DNA from: Fidelibacterota bacterium | Lineage (GTDB): Bacteria > Fidelibacterota > Marinisomatia > SCGC-AAA003-L08 > JACNLC01 | Length of the DNA: 64,000 bases | Direction of reading: 5' to 3' | NCBI GenBank assembly: GCA_013204025.1 | Contig: JABMOW010000107.1 | Location: forward strand, 62,001 to 126,000 | Notes under the pieces: generated by a model | What the model was told of the DNA's origin: nothing | Seen by the model: only the letters and a program-made list of their open reading frames with translations | Databases searched by the model: none | Program-made: the position numbers and the translations under genes | Shown: one piece after another, positions 8,159-17,782 of the stretch | Position numbering within the stretch: the stretch's first letter is position 1 | Layout of the letters: the number at the start of each line of letters is the position of its first letter

Positions 8159-8503
8159 TTGAAAATTGAACGAATGAACAAGGGTCAATGGGGAAAGGTC
8201 AGAGCGTTTTTTGATCTACAAACCGACGAAGGATTTACCATCAAAGGATTCAAACTTGTTGAAGGTCCCACTGGATATTTTGTGGGATTCCCCAGCCAGA
8301 AAAGCGGTGATGATCAGTACTATGACACGGTCTGGGCTGACCGGGAATTGAAAGATAAAGTTACCCAGATCGCCATGAAAGAATACGGCGGAGATATTAT
8401 GACCGGCGGTTATGAACCACCTGCGAATGCCAAAAGCACATACACAGGTACCGATGCTCCCCCTGCGGACGACACCTATTCTGACGACGATATTCCCTTT
8501 TAA
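8159..8503 (+). CDS. SpoVG-family protein with an SSB-like acidic tail
   Basis: From the TTG at 8159 (AAAGGA 6 bases upstream) the product is 114 residues. 'KVRAFFDLQTDEGFTIKGFKLVEG' and 'GYFVGFPSQKSGDDQYYDTVW' match the SpoVG fold, a small dimeric nucleic-acid-binding protein. The ORF-track start at 8078 adds a hydrophobic stretch not found in the family and has no ribosome site. A low-complexity linker leads to the C-terminal 'TYSDDDIPF', which is the same as the tip of bacterial SSB proteins that recruits repair and replication partners. That tail is unusual for SpoVG as known in Firmicutes. crcB follows after 3 bases. Confidence 0.75.
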   Translation: MKIERMNKGQWGKVRAFFDLQTDEGFTIKGFKLVEGPTGYFVGFPSQKSGDDQYYDTVWADRELKDKVTQIAMKEYGGDIMTGGYEPPANAKSTYTGTDAPPADDTYSDDDIPF

Positions 8504-8506
8504 CGG

Positions 8507-8884
8507 ATGAAAGCCATTCTTTTTGTGGGATTCGGTGGTTTCATCGGCGCGGTTTCCCGTTATCTCACATCCGGAATCGTCACCCGTTTTGTTCAACACG
8601 GATTTCCCTGGGGCACCCTCGTCGTAAATTTTCTGGGGTGTATACTATTGGGGATTTTTACCGGATTTATATTAGAGAAAAATGTTTCGTGGCCACTGCA
8701 TGAATTTTTTGTCATCGGAGTTCTTGGGGGATTCACCACATTTTCCGCCTTCGGCTTGGAAACCTTTCAAATGTTGAAAACGGGTGCATTAGAAACTGCA
8801 GCGGTATATGTGGTTATCAGTTTGGCAACGGGTGTAACCGCCATTGGCATTGGTCTTCTTCTATCCCGAAACCTGATCAACTAG
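8507..8884 (+). CDS. crcB: Fluoride ion channel FluC/CrcB
   Basis: This is a 125-residue inner-membrane protein with four predicted helices, the normal size for a FluC subunit that works as an antiparallel dimer to expel fluoride. Diagnostic segments are 'GGFIGAVSRYL' at the N terminus, 'GTLVVNFLGCILLG', and 'GVLGGFTTFSAFGLET' with the conserved phenylalanines of the pore. It sits 3 bases behind the SpoVG-like gene, so both are probably on one message. No fluoride riboswitch was recognised upstream. Confidence 0.94.
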   Translation: MKAILFVGFGGFIGAVSRYLTSGIVTRFVQHGFPWGTLVVNFLGCILLGIFTGFILEKNVSWPLHEFFVIGVLGGFTTFSAFGLETFQMLKTGALETAAVYVVISLATGVTAIGIGLLLSRNLIN

Positions 8885-8922
8885 GAAGATTTAAACAAAG
8901 CAGTCAGACGATCGATTGATCC

Positions 8923-11346
8923 TTAAGGTTTATCTTCCATACGTACATTTAAAGAATCAAACAGAGCGCGGTCCAGCATGTACAGAATATTGAGTTCGTT
9001 ACCCGCAGACCGGAATTTTTTCAATTCGATATAGGTTAGCCCCAGAGCGAAATGTGTTAGCGCATCGTCCGGGCTGATATTCAACGCCTTTTTCAGAGAT
9101 TTCGCCGCTTCCTCAAATTGTCCTAGTCTGAAATAACATTGCCCAACGTAGTAATGTGACCGGGGATCGTCAGAATTTGAACGCAGCACGCGGTTGAAAA
9201 AAGTAATCGCTGGTTGGTAGCTTCCACTGAGAAATAAAGATTCAGCCAATAAGAAATTTGCGATGGGATCTTTTGAATTCACTTGTGTGTAGCGCAACAA
9301 CTTTTCCGCTGCTTCATCGTACATCTCCAACTGCATCAAAGCCACCCCCATCTGATATTGGATCTGTAAATCCTCCGGTGCCAGTTTTGCCGCATTCTGG
9401 AATGATAAAAGCGCTTGCATATATTTGTGCATCCCACCGTATGCCAGTGCCAGCTGATAATGCATTTTCATGGATGGATTTCCACAATCCAAAGCGGTCT
9501 GCAAATATGAAGCTGCACGGAGATAATCCCCTAATTCATTACAGATAATCCCCAGGCGGTAAGAGATATCGCTATCTTCATCATTAAATAAAAGCAGTTC
9601 CTCATACGTATAAAGCGCGTTTTGAAGATCGCCCAGTTGCTCGTAAGCGTAGCCAATCTGATAATAATGAGATGCCTGATCTGGTTCAGAAATTTTCAAC
9701 CTCGTATAAATATCTACGGCTTCAGTGTAACGATGCTCACGGATGAATATATCCCCCAACAGCTTGACGATATTCACGCTGTCCGGGTATTCGATGATAT
9801 AATCCCGCAATGGCTCCATGGCATCTTTGTAATTTTCCTGTCGGTAAAGCAGCTTGCCCAAATAATAGTTAACTTCGGGAATTGCAGACGAAATTCTGCG
9901 GGCTTTATCATAGTGAAGTCGTGCCACATCTGCCTTCAAGATGCTTTCATTGATCCTACCCAGATAGTAATGTGCCCACAAATGCTCGGGATCAATATTT
10001 ATAGCGCTCTGCAATGCTTCAATAGCCCTTGGAAGATTGTTTGATCGGTAATTGGCAACGCCCAGATGAAAATAAGTTTCTGCATTGGCAGGATTTCGGA
10101 CCAGCGCCTGAGTCAAATACGGGATGGCTTTTTCAAACTGCTCCAAGGCAATGTATATGGTCCCCATTTCGAAAAGCGCTCGCGGGTGTTCCGGATCGAT
10201 GGTCAAAACGATTCGCAATGCCTGGATGGCATCTGTGTATTCTTGTAATTGTTTCAGCGTTAGACCGATAGCATACCGGGCATGAATGTCATCCGGTCGG
10301 ATAAATACCGCCTTCTGGTAATTTACCAGAGCATCAAAATATTCGCCCATGGATGAATACAAGTCACCCAATATAAAATATCCGTGGAAATCGTCAGGCT
10401 GGGATTTCACATAATCCAACATATTAAAGGCAGCGGCAGCGGTATCCTGACGAGCCATATTCACCAGAGACAGGTAAAAATCCACTGCATCGTTGGCGTT
10501 ACCGCTGACTTTTTGCAGGATCATGGCGTTGTAAAATCCGTCGTAATGGGCGGTATCCGGGAGTGCAAATTGGTAATAATAATCCACGCCCAGAGATTCG
10601 GTATCCAAAAGAAGTGCGAGGGAAAAACTCTCAACCGCCTCCGTATAAAGTCCAGCATCGATGTATGAATGCCCCAGGGTCATGAGATCATTGGCTTCTT
10701 CATTCCGGGTGAATCTCTGGAAACCCAGTGAGTCGGGGAACAGGCTTTTGAACTGGAATTTTGCCTCCCATGGCGGGACAGACCAGTTAAAAAGAAGAGA
10801 ATCCTCCTGCCAATGCTGATTCATTTCCATCAGTTCGGTCAACCGAGAAGAGATAAACTGTAATCGTTCGTTATCCGCCCTCAAGGCGTACAAATTGATC
10901 AGGTCTTTTAATGGTGTATAAAGATCGGCCTGTGTGTCGATGACCTGACTGTAACGAATTGATACGGCGCGTTGCAGGTAACGGTCCGCCTTATCCAAAT
11001 CGCCGGTGATCATGTAAATCTCTCCAAGGCGCGCTAGTGTGTTAGCGATATCGGGATGGTCTGACCCCAATACGGTTTCCTGCAGGTACAAGATTTTTTC
11101 ATATTCCAGGGCGGCGTCAGTAAATTGCTCCAGTTGTATCAAATCTTCGGCAGATTGTTGGATAACAGATAGAGACAGATTGCTCTGCCCCCACGTGACG
11201 GTGGTAATGGATTGGAACACCAGAAACGACAACAGCGCTATACGATTGCGCTTAAATATCAATAGCAAAAATTGAAAAACATATAAGAATTTATTTACCA
11301 CGGAATTCCAGAAAATTAATTTAGCAAAGTTACCCAGTTTACGCAT
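8923..11346 (-). CDS. Large tetratricopeptide-repeat protein, probably exported
   Basis: The 807-residue protein has a hydrophobic segment near residues 35-53 ending in 'WGQ', probably a signal peptide or anchor. Its remaining length is nearly all TPR units with the canonical W/LG/Y/A/P spacing, e.g. 'PRALFEMGTIYIALEQFEKA' and 'AETYFHLGVANYRSNNLPRA'. I count well over ten repeats. TPR arrays bind partner proteins; in FCB bacteria such proteins often scaffold envelope complexes. No catalytic domain is visible. It is convergent with crcB. Confidence 0.85.
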   Translation of the reverse strand: MRKLGNFAKLIFWNSVVNKFLYVFQFLLLIFKRNRIALLSFLVFQSITTVTWGQSNLSLSVIQQSAEDLIQLEQFTDAALEYEKILYLQETVLGSDHPDIANTLARLGEIYMITGDLDKADRYLQRAVSIRYSQVIDTQADLYTPLKDLINLYALRADNERLQFISSRLTELMEMNQHWQEDSLLFNWSVPPWEAKFQFKSLFPDSLGFQRFTRNEEANDLMTLGHSYIDAGLYTEAVESFSLALLLDTESLGVDYYYQFALPDTAHYDGFYNAMILQKVSGNANDAVDFYLSLVNMARQDTAAAAFNMLDYVKSQPDDFHGYFILGDLYSSMGEYFDALVNYQKAVFIRPDDIHARYAIGLTLKQLQEYTDAIQALRIVLTIDPEHPRALFEMGTIYIALEQFEKAIPYLTQALVRNPANAETYFHLGVANYRSNNLPRAIEALQSAINIDPEHLWAHYYLGRINESILKADVARLHYDKARRISSAIPEVNYYLGKLLYRQENYKDAMEPLRDYIIEYPDSVNIVKLLGDIFIREHRYTEAVDIYTRLKISEPDQASHYYQIGYAYEQLGDLQNALYTYEELLLFNDEDSDISYRLGIICNELGDYLRAASYLQTALDCGNPSMKMHYQLALAYGGMHKYMQALLSFQNAAKLAPEDLQIQYQMGVALMQLEMYDEAAEKLLRYTQVNSKDPIANFLLAESLFLSGSYQPAITFFNRVLRSNSDDPRSHYYVGQCYFRLGQFEEAAKSLKKALNISPDDALTHFALGLTYIELKKFRSAGNELNILYMLDRALFDSLNVRMEDKP

Positions 11347-11908
11347 TTAGTTCCAATCACTGACGGATGATCCTTCATGAAAGACGCTTATTTATTAGCG
11401 TCAGGTAAAACCTATTTTTACCCAAATGTTTCAGTTAATTTAGACGAAAAGAGAAAGCGATTTCGTGCAGAGAAAATGAGAGTCGGTGTAGTGGCGGTAG
11501 CAGTTAAGGAATTTTTCGGTAAACTGAAGAGTTTGGAGAGTTAACCAGTGGGGAAAAAGGGGGAGGTGGCAGCAGCAGTAGCAGCGATGAAGAATCGAAA
11601 TTAGGAATGGCGGGGAACGCTGAATGAAGAATGAACACGAATCAGTATAAAGAGTTGACGAGTTGGAGAATTGAGGAATCTTCAAATAGGCAAGGAAGTT
11701 TCAGGCATACCATCCAATATCCTGACCCAAGAGCTTGGGTTTTGATCGAGAATTCCGCGGGTGGATAATCGGTCTCACTTTTTGTCACCATTGGCCGATT
11801 CATCCCCATTTCTTTCGATGATTATCAGGTACCCCGGAGTAAATTATCTCCCCCAAATGCCGGACAGAAAAAGCAAATACCTAAAATGAAAAATATGACT
11901 GATAATTA
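11347..11908. other. Non-coding interval before dnaE, purine-rich, with two hairpins
   Basis: No convincing gene was found in these 560 bases. The ORF-track entry 11440-11685 on the minus strand is low-complexity and lacks a family pattern. The plus strand from about 11440 to 11700 is strikingly purine-rich (runs such as 'gggaaaaagggggaggtggc'). A perfect six-pair hairpin GACGCT/AGCGTC lies at 11394-11413. A second, ACCCAA-GAGC-TTGGGT followed by TTT, lies at 11725-11743. The interval also should contain the dnaE promoter, which I could not place. Confidence 0.5.
11725..11743 (+). terminator. Possible intrinsic terminator upstream of dnaE
   Basis: A six-pair perfect stem (ACCCAA/TTGGGT) with a GAGC tetraloop is followed by a short T-run on the plus strand. 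It could end a plus-strand transcript from the purine-rich interval before dnaE. The T-run is short, so the call is weak. Confidence 0.35.
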
Positions 11909-14900
11909 ATGGCTGAATTCGTACATCTCCACAACCATTCGGATTTCTCCCTGCTGGATGCCGCACAAACCATCGAAATGATGTGCAACCGCTTGGACGA
12001 TCTGGGCATGGATACCATAGCTCTCACTGAACACGGTAACCTGTTTTCCATGATCCCTTTTTACAAGGCTGCGAACAAACGGCATATCAAACCCATCCTC
12101 GGGTGCGAGATCTATGTGAGTATGGGCAACCATAAGGACAGGAAGCAATCCACCGATAGCGCAAAAAAGTGGGGATATCATCATCTGATCCTGCTGGTGC
12201 AAAATGAAACAGGTTACAAAAACCTGATGAAGCTGGTGTCCATCGGATACTTAGAGGGTTTCTACTACCGCCCTCGCGTAGACAAGGAACTGCTTCGTCA
12301 GTACAACGAAGGACTCATTGCCACCAGTGCTTGTCTGGCGGGAGAGCTCACTTATCATGCCTCCTTGGGAAATTATGACAGGGCAAAAGCAGTCGCGTTG
12401 GAATTCCAGGAGATCTTTCCCAACCGTTACTATATCGAACTACAAAATCACGGTATCCCCGAAGAAATTGCGTCGCACCCCATATTGATCAAATTGTCGA
12501 AAGAACTGGAGATTCCCCTTGTTGCCACAAACGACAACCACTATTCAGTCGAAGAAAACTGGAAACCTCACGATGTTCTGTTCTGTCTGGGCACAGGAAA
12601 AGATCTGAGTGACACCAATCGACGTCAGTATGAACCTCGACAGTTTTATGTGAAATCCGCTGACGAAATGTGGAAGCTTTTTAAGGATACTCCCACAGCC
12701 CTGGAGAACACGCTCCGGATTGCCGAATCATGTAGCGTAAACATTGACATGACCACCCTTCACCTGCCACATTTTAAAATCCCGGAAGGCGAAACGGTTA
12801 CGGATGCTGACGAGTACTTAAAAAAATTGTGTGTGTCTGGATTGAAAGAACGGTATTCGAAGATCACAACTGAAATCCAGGCACGATTGACATTTGAGTT
12901 GTCCGTCATAAAAAAAATGAATTTCGCCAATTATTTTCTCATCACACAAGATTTTGTAGCTTATGCGCGATCGCATAACATTCCGGTGGGTCCTGGACGT
13001 GGATCGGCTGCTGGTAGCCTGGTGGCGTACACAACGGGCATTACCAATGTAGACCCCATTAAATATAACTTGTTATTCGAGAGATTTCTGAACCCAGGCC
13101 GAGTCTCCATGCCGGATATTGATATCGATTTCTGTATTGAAGGCCGTGAGCAGGTGATCAATTACATTCGCGATCTTTACGGGCATGAATCTGTGGCACA
13201 GATCATCACTTTTGGAAGAATGAAAACAAAGTCCGTTATCCGGGACGTGGGACGCGTGCTTGGTCTGCCTTATGGCGATGTTGACCGAATCGCAAAGATG
13301 ATCCCCAACGACCCGTCAAAAAAACTCCCTGAACTTCTCCGTATCAGTAAGGACTTGGCAGGGATTGCCGATATAAGCGAAACTCATAAAAATTTGATTG
13401 ACTATTCCAGCGTACTTGAAGGGATGCACCGTCATGCCTCCACTCATGCCGCGGGTGTAGTGATTGCTCCGGGACCCCTGGTAGATTATGTCCCACTCTA
13501 CAAATCACCCAATTCAAAAGATATTGTGACTCAGGTAGAGATGAACTCTTTGGAAGAAATGGGTTTGCTGAAAGTGGACTTTCTTGGGCTTCGCAATCTC
13601 ACTGTTATCGCAAAAGCCGTTAAGATGATAGATGATAATCACGGCATCAAAGTCGATATTGATAACATCAATCTTGAAGAAGAAAAAGTGTATCAACTAT
13701 TCGTTGATGGAAATACAGTGGGTATCTTCCAGTTTGAATCCAAGGGGATGCGGGAATATCTGTTACAGCTCAAACCCACCTGTCTTCAAGATCTCATTGC
13801 CATGAACGCCCTGTACCGGCCTGGACCCATGGGGAACATTCCCGAATTTATTGCCAGAAAACACGGTCATAATAAAATAGAGTATATCCACCCTGATCTT
13901 GAACCCATTCTAAAAGAAACGTACGGGATCATTGTATATCAGGAACAGGTCATGCAGATCAGCTCCACCATCGCAGGATTCACGCTTGCACAGGCAGACG
14001 AGATGCGCCGTGCTATGGGTAAGAAAAAAGCCGATATGATGGCAGCTTTCCGGTTGGATTTTATCAGTGGTGCTATCGAAAATAAGATGAAAGAAGGCGA
14101 AGCGAAATCCATTTATGATCACCTTGAGAAATTTGCCCAGTATGGATTTAATAAAAGTCACTCAACTGCTTATGCAATTGTGGCGTACCAGACAGCCTGG
14201 CTGAAAACCTTTTATCCTGCTGAATTCATCGCAGCGAACCTTACCACTGAAATGGAAAATTTGGATCGCGTGGTGATTCTGATTGAAGAAGCAAAAAATA
14301 TGGGAGTCGCTGTACACCCCCCTGATGTAAATACGTCCTTTTCTGATTTTCGGTCATCGACCAATGGAGAGATTCTTTTTGGGTTGTCGGCGGTTAAAAA
14401 TGTGGGGCACAAAGTCACTGAATGTATCGCGGAAACACGTGAAAGGATGGGGAATTACGCATCAATTTCTGACCTATGTAAAAATATCGAGCCTCATGTG
14501 ATGAACAGAAAAGCCCTGGAAAGTCTCATTGGCGCCGGTGCTTGCGACAGTCTTGTGGGAACCCGAGCACAAAATTTTGCATCCGTGGAATCGGCCTTAT
14601 CCTTTGGCACAAAATTTAATCAGGACCAAGACACACAACAGGTGGATATTTTCGGCAGCGCAGGAGTGGAAACTATCCACGAACCCGAACTTGCAGATGC
14701 CGAACCGTGGACGCAGGAAGAATGCCAGTTAAAGGAAAAAGAGGTTTTGGGTTTCTACTTATCGGGGCATCCGCTGGAAAAATACAAAGAAGAGCTGGTT
14801 GAATTTAGCACGATCTCTATGGAAGATCCAGACCCGAATCACCTCCCAAATGTCATCAGAATTGGTGGGATCATCAGCGATGTTAAACCCAAACTGAATA

Positions 14901-15352
14901 AGAAAAATCAACAGTGGGCGATCGTTGAGCTGTCTGGGATAAGCGGCAAAATGGATATATTTGTTTTTAACGAAGTGTACGAACGGATGAACAAGCTCAT
15001 CGTACCAAACGAACTTGTGTTTATTGAAGGTACACCCTATCGGCAAAATGGAGAAGAAAACACTATACGTATTTCGGCAAAATCCATTATAAAACTAAGC
15101 CGAGCGCGGAAAGAATTCAGCAATAATATTAATATCCGAATTCCATTTAAATTTAACGAGAATATAATCGTGGATGAGTTACAAGCAATGTGCAGCGATA
15201 ACCAAGGGTGGTGCAAACTCGTATTTCACGTTGAACGCTCTGATGGCTCTACTGAGCAGATATTATCCCGAAATACACGAGTGTCTCCAGTTTCGAAATT
15301 TCTGCTAAAATTGCGAACGATGGTGGGAAAGCAGAATGTGTGGATATCCTGA
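11909..15352 (+). CDS. dnaE: DNA polymerase III alpha subunit
   Basis: This is the replicative polymerase subunit, 1147 residues, the usual size for DnaE1. It starts with the PHP domain ('HLHNHSDFSLLD'). The palm motif 'MPDIDIDFC' (about residues 403-411) and 'KVDFLGLRNL' (about 553-562) supply the three catalytic aspartates. 'GFNKSHSTAYA' is the fingers/tandem HhH signature. An OB-fold follows near residues 975-1045 ('IRIGGIISDVKPKLNKKNQQ'). It heads a forward run with dtd and the propionyl-CoA genes. Confidence 0.97.
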   Translation: MAEFVHLHNHSDFSLLDAAQTIEMMCNRLDDLGMDTIALTEHGNLFSMIPFYKAANKRHIKPILGCEIYVSMGNHKDRKQSTDSAKKWGYHHLILLVQNETGYKNLMKLVSIGYLEGFYYRPRVDKELLRQYNEGLIATSACLAGELTYHASLGNYDRAKAVALEFQEIFPNRYYIELQNHGIPEEIASHPILIKLSKELEIPLVATNDNHYSVEENWKPHDVLFCLGTGKDLSDTNRRQYEPRQFYVKSADEMWKLFKDTPTALENTLRIAESCSVNIDMTTLHLPHFKIPEGETVTDADEYLKKLCVSGLKERYSKITTEIQARLTFELSVIKKMNFANYFLITQDFVAYARSHNIPVGPGRGSAAGSLVAYTTGITNVDPIKYNLLFERFLNPGRVSMPDIDIDFCIEGREQVINYIRDLYGHESVAQIITFGRMKTKSVIRDVGRVLGLPYGDVDRIAKMIPNDPSKKLPELLRISKDLAGIADISETHKNLIDYSSVLEGMHRHASTHAAGVVIAPGPLVDYVPLYKSPNSKDIVTQVEMNSLEEMGLLKVDFLGLRNLTVIAKAVKMIDDNHGIKVDIDNINLEEEKVYQLFVDGNTVGIFQFESKGMREYLLQLKPTCLQDLIAMNALYRPGPMGNIPEFIARKHGHNKIEYIHPDLEPILKETYGIIVYQEQVMQISSTIAGFTLAQADEMRRAMGKKKADMMAAFRLDFISGAIENKMKEGEAKSIYDHLEKFAQYGFNKSHSTAYAIVAYQTAWLKTFYPAEFIAANLTTEMENLDRVVILIEEAKNMGVAVHPPDVNTSFSDFRSSTNGEILFGLSAVKNVGHKVTECIAETRERMGNYASISDLCKNIEPHVMNRKALESLIGAGACDSLVGTRAQNFASVESALSFGTKFNQDQDTQQVDIFGSAGVETIHEPELADAEPWTQEECQLKEKEVLGFYLSGHPLEKYKEELVEFSTISMEDPDPNHLPNVIRIGGIISDVKPKLNKKNQQWAIVELSGISGKMDIFVFNEVYERMNKLIVPNELVFIEGTPYRQNGEENTIRISAKSIIKLSRARKEFSNNINIRIPFKFNENIIVDELQAMCSDNQGWCKLVFHVERSDGSTEQILSRNTRVSPVSKFLLKLRTMVGKQNVWIS

Positions 15353-15369
15353 TTAGATGAAAGACTGAA

Positions 15370-15816
15370 GTGGTAGTTGTTCTGCAACGTGTTTCATCGG
15401 CAACAGTGGAAGTGGATGACCTGATCGTCGGTTCCATTAGTAAAGGGTTTCTCCTGCTTTTGGGTGTATATCGAGATGACACGGAATCGGATGCAAAATT
15501 TTTGGTTGATAAAATAGCCGGGTTTCGTATTTTCTCGGACGAAAATCGGAACATGAATTTATCAATTGAAGATGTGAAAGGGTCCATTTTAGTGGTGAGC
15601 CAGTTCACTTTATGTGGTGATTGGCGAAAGGGCAAGCGCCCCGGATTTCAAATGGCAGCACCGCCCGAAGAAGGAAATCGTCTGTACCAATGGTTCGTGA
15701 AAGCGATGCGCGACAAAGGAATTCCAGTTGAAACCGGTGAATTTGGCGCACTGATGAATGTATCGCTCGTCAACGATGGTCCAGTCACATTTGTTTTAGA
15801 TAGCAGGGAAAAATAA
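15370..15816 (+). CDS. dtd: D-aminoacyl-tRNA deacylase
   Basis: This is a 148-residue DTD enzyme that hydrolyses D-amino acids from mischarged tRNA. It begins 'VVVLQRVSSATVEVDD' from a GTG start. It contains 'SQFTLCGDWRKGKRPGF', the SQFTL catalytic motif, and 'GEFGALMNVSLVNDGPVTF', the GxxMxVxxxNxGPVT motif. Both active-site motifs are intact. It begins 17 bases after the dnaE stop and ends directly against the next gene. Confidence 0.95.
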   Translation: MVVVLQRVSSATVEVDDLIVGSISKGFLLLLGVYRDDTESDAKFLVDKIAGFRIFSDENRNMNLSIEDVKGSILVVSQFTLCGDWRKGKRPGFQMAAPPEEGNRLYQWFVKAMRDKGIPVETGEFGALMNVSLVNDGPVTFVLDSREK

Positions 15817-16224
15817 ATGGAAAGAAAAATTCGAGTCATAATGGCGAAACCCGGTCTAGACGGACACGATCGCGGAATCAAAATTTTGGCACGCGCATTC
15901 CGGGATGCCGGGATGGAAGTCATCTATCTGGGGTTGCGACAGACCCCCACAATGATCGTAAATGCCGCCATTCAGGAAGACGCCGATATCATAGCAATAT
16001 CCAGCCTCAACAACGCACACATGGCAGTATTCCCCAAAATATTGAACTTGATGCAAGAAACGGGTATCGGTGATCGGCTACTCACTGGCGGAGGGATCAT
16101 CCCCAAAAAAGATATGGAAAAACTCAACGACATGGGTGTTGGAAAATTGTTTGGTCCTGGAACACCGATTCAGGAAACCATTGACTATATTACAAATTGG
16201 ATCAATGAAAACAGAAAAAACTAA
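15817..16224 (+). CDS. mcmA2: Methylmalonyl-CoA mutase cobalamin-binding subunit
   Basis: This 135-residue stand-alone B12-binding domain corresponds to the C-terminal part of methylmalonyl-CoA mutase. '[13 protein letters not shown]' holds the DxHxxG motif, with His17 as the cobalt ligand. 'SLNNAH' replaces the usual Ser-Leu-x-x-Gly-His region, and '[12 protein letters not shown]' closes the corrin pocket. The catalytic barrel subunit must be encoded elsewhere. It overlaps the carboxyltransferase gene that follows, which makes methylmalonyl-CoA, so both belong to propionyl-CoA/succinyl-CoA interconversion. Confidence 0.92.
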   Translation: MERKIRVIMAKPGLDGHDRGIKILARAFRDAGMEVIYLGLRQTPTMIVNAAIQEDADIIAISSLNNAHMAVFPKILNLMQETGIGDRLLTGGGIIPKKDMEKLNDMGVGKLFGPGTPIQETIDYITNWINENRKN

Positions 16225-17782
16225 TAAACATCTGACTCGCGAAAAACTGCTCGAAACTCTCGATGGTAAACGAGCTGAGACACTACTGGGTGGTGGCAAA
16301 AACCGGATTGAATCCCAGCACAAAAAAGGAAAACTGACAGCAAGAGAACGGTTGGACATTCTTTTGGATAAAGGATCGTTCCATGAGCTGGATTCGTTTG
16401 TTACTCACCGATCTCACGATTTTGACATGGAAAAATCAAAGATTATGACAGATGGCGTAGTGACGGGTTATGGTTTAATCGATGGACGGAAAGTATTTGT
16501 ATTTTCTCAGGACTTTACCGTATTTGGCGGATCCTTATCTGAAGCTTTTGCAGAAAAAATCTGTAAAATCATGGATATGGCGGTGAAAACAGGTATCCCT
16601 ATCATCGGATTAAATGATTCAGGTGGCGCTCGTATTCAGGAAGGCGTTGTGAGCCTCGCAGGGTATGCGGATATATTTTTAAGAAACACGCTGGCATCTG
16701 GAGTCATTCCTCAAATTTCTGCAATTCTGGGTCCTTGCGCCGGTGGAGCAGTATATTCTCCCGCCATCACGGACTTTGTATTCATGGCGAAAAAGACCAG
16801 TCACATGTTCGTCACAGGCCCCCACGTGGTAAAAACCGTTACCCATGAACAAGTATCCATGGAAGATCTTGGCGGAGCGGACACCCATGCCTCTAAATCC
16901 GGTGTGGCACATTTTGCTTGTGATAACGAAGTGGATGTTCTGCAAAAAATCAGAAAATTGTTTTCATATCTCCCTGACAATAATAGGGAAGATCCTCCGC
17001 GAATTGAATCAGATGATGATCCTGCTCGTGCAGATGTTGAGCTAGATACATTGATACCAATAAATTCCAACAAGCCCTACGACATGCATCAGGTGATTCA
17101 ACTGATCATGGACTGGGACTCCTTTTTTGAAGTTCATGCGGATTATGCTCAAAATATCATTTGTGGGTTTGCCCGTCTGGATGGTCAGGTCATTGGCGTG
17201 GTTGCAAATCAACCAGCTTATCTAGCTGGTGTTCTTGATATCAACGCATCTGTGAAAGCAGCGCGTTTTGTTCGATTTCTAGACGCTTTTAATATTCCCA
17301 TCATCACATTTGTCGATGTACCAGGGTTTCTCCCGGGGACAGAGCAGGAATGGGGTGGAATCATCCGACATGGCGCCAAACTTCTTTATGCATTTGCCGA
17401 AGCAACAGTTCCGAAAATTACACTGATCACTCGCAAGGCTTACGGTGGAGCTTATGATGTGATGTCCTCCAAACACATCCGGGCAGATTTGAATTTTGCA
17501 TGGCCAACTGCAGAAATCGCAGTGATGGGACCCAAGGGTGCTGTTGAAATCATCTGGAAAAAAGATCTGATGAGCGTGGATAACCCTGAAGAAAAAACGG
17601 AAGAACTGGTGGATTATTACAGGGAAAAATTCGCGAATCCATACATTGCTGCAGAACGAGGATACGTTGATGATGTGATTTTACCTCGAACCACACGTAG
17701 CAATCTTATTTCGGGACTAGCAATCCTGGCCACAAAAGTGGATCATAATCCTAAAAAGAAGCATGGGAATATTCCCTTATGA
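16205..17782 (+). CDS. pccB: Propionyl-CoA carboxylase beta / methylmalonyl-CoA decarboxylase alpha subunit
   Basis: This is a biotin-dependent carboxyltransferase of about 525 residues. The ORF track extends it too far upstream. The ATG at 16205 gives '[19 protein letters not shown]' and overlaps the mutase subunit by 20 bases. '[20 protein letters not shown]' and '[17 protein letters not shown]' provide the two oxyanion holes for acyl-CoA and biotin. '[19 protein letters not shown]' is typical of the PccB/MmdA group. No biotin carrier or carboxylase gene is adjacent, so the direction (carboxylase or Na+-pumping decarboxylase) cannot be decided. Confidence 0.92.
   Translation: MKTEKTNKHLTREKLLETLDGKRAETLLGGGKNRIESQHKKGKLTARERLDILLDKGSFHELDSFVTHRSHDFDMEKSKIMTDGVVTGYGLIDGRKVFVFSQDFTVFGGSLSEAFAEKICKIMDMAVKTGIPIIGLNDSGGARIQEGVVSLAGYADIFLRNTLASGVIPQISAILGPCAGGAVYSPAITDFVFMAKKTSHMFVTGPHVVKTVTHEQVSMEDLGGADTHASKSGVAHFACDNEVDVLQKIRKLFSYLPDNNREDPPRIESDDDPARADVELDTLIPINSNKPYDMHQVIQLIMDWDSFFEVHADYAQNIICGFARLDGQVIGVVANQPAYLAGVLDINASVKAARFVRFLDAFNIPIITFVDVPGFLPGTEQEWGGIIRHGAKLLYAFAEATVPKITLITRKAYGGAYDVMSSKHIRADLNFAWPTAEIAVMGPKGAVEIIWKKDLMSVDNPEEKTEELVDYYREKFANPYIAAERGYVDDVILPRTTRSNLISGLAILATKVDHNPKKKHGNIPL

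Noticed and set aside
11440-11685. Minus-strand ORF of 81 codons before dnaE
   Set aside because: Low-complexity translation of a purine-rich strand (Cys/Leu/Ser-rich), with no ribosome site or recognisable domain.
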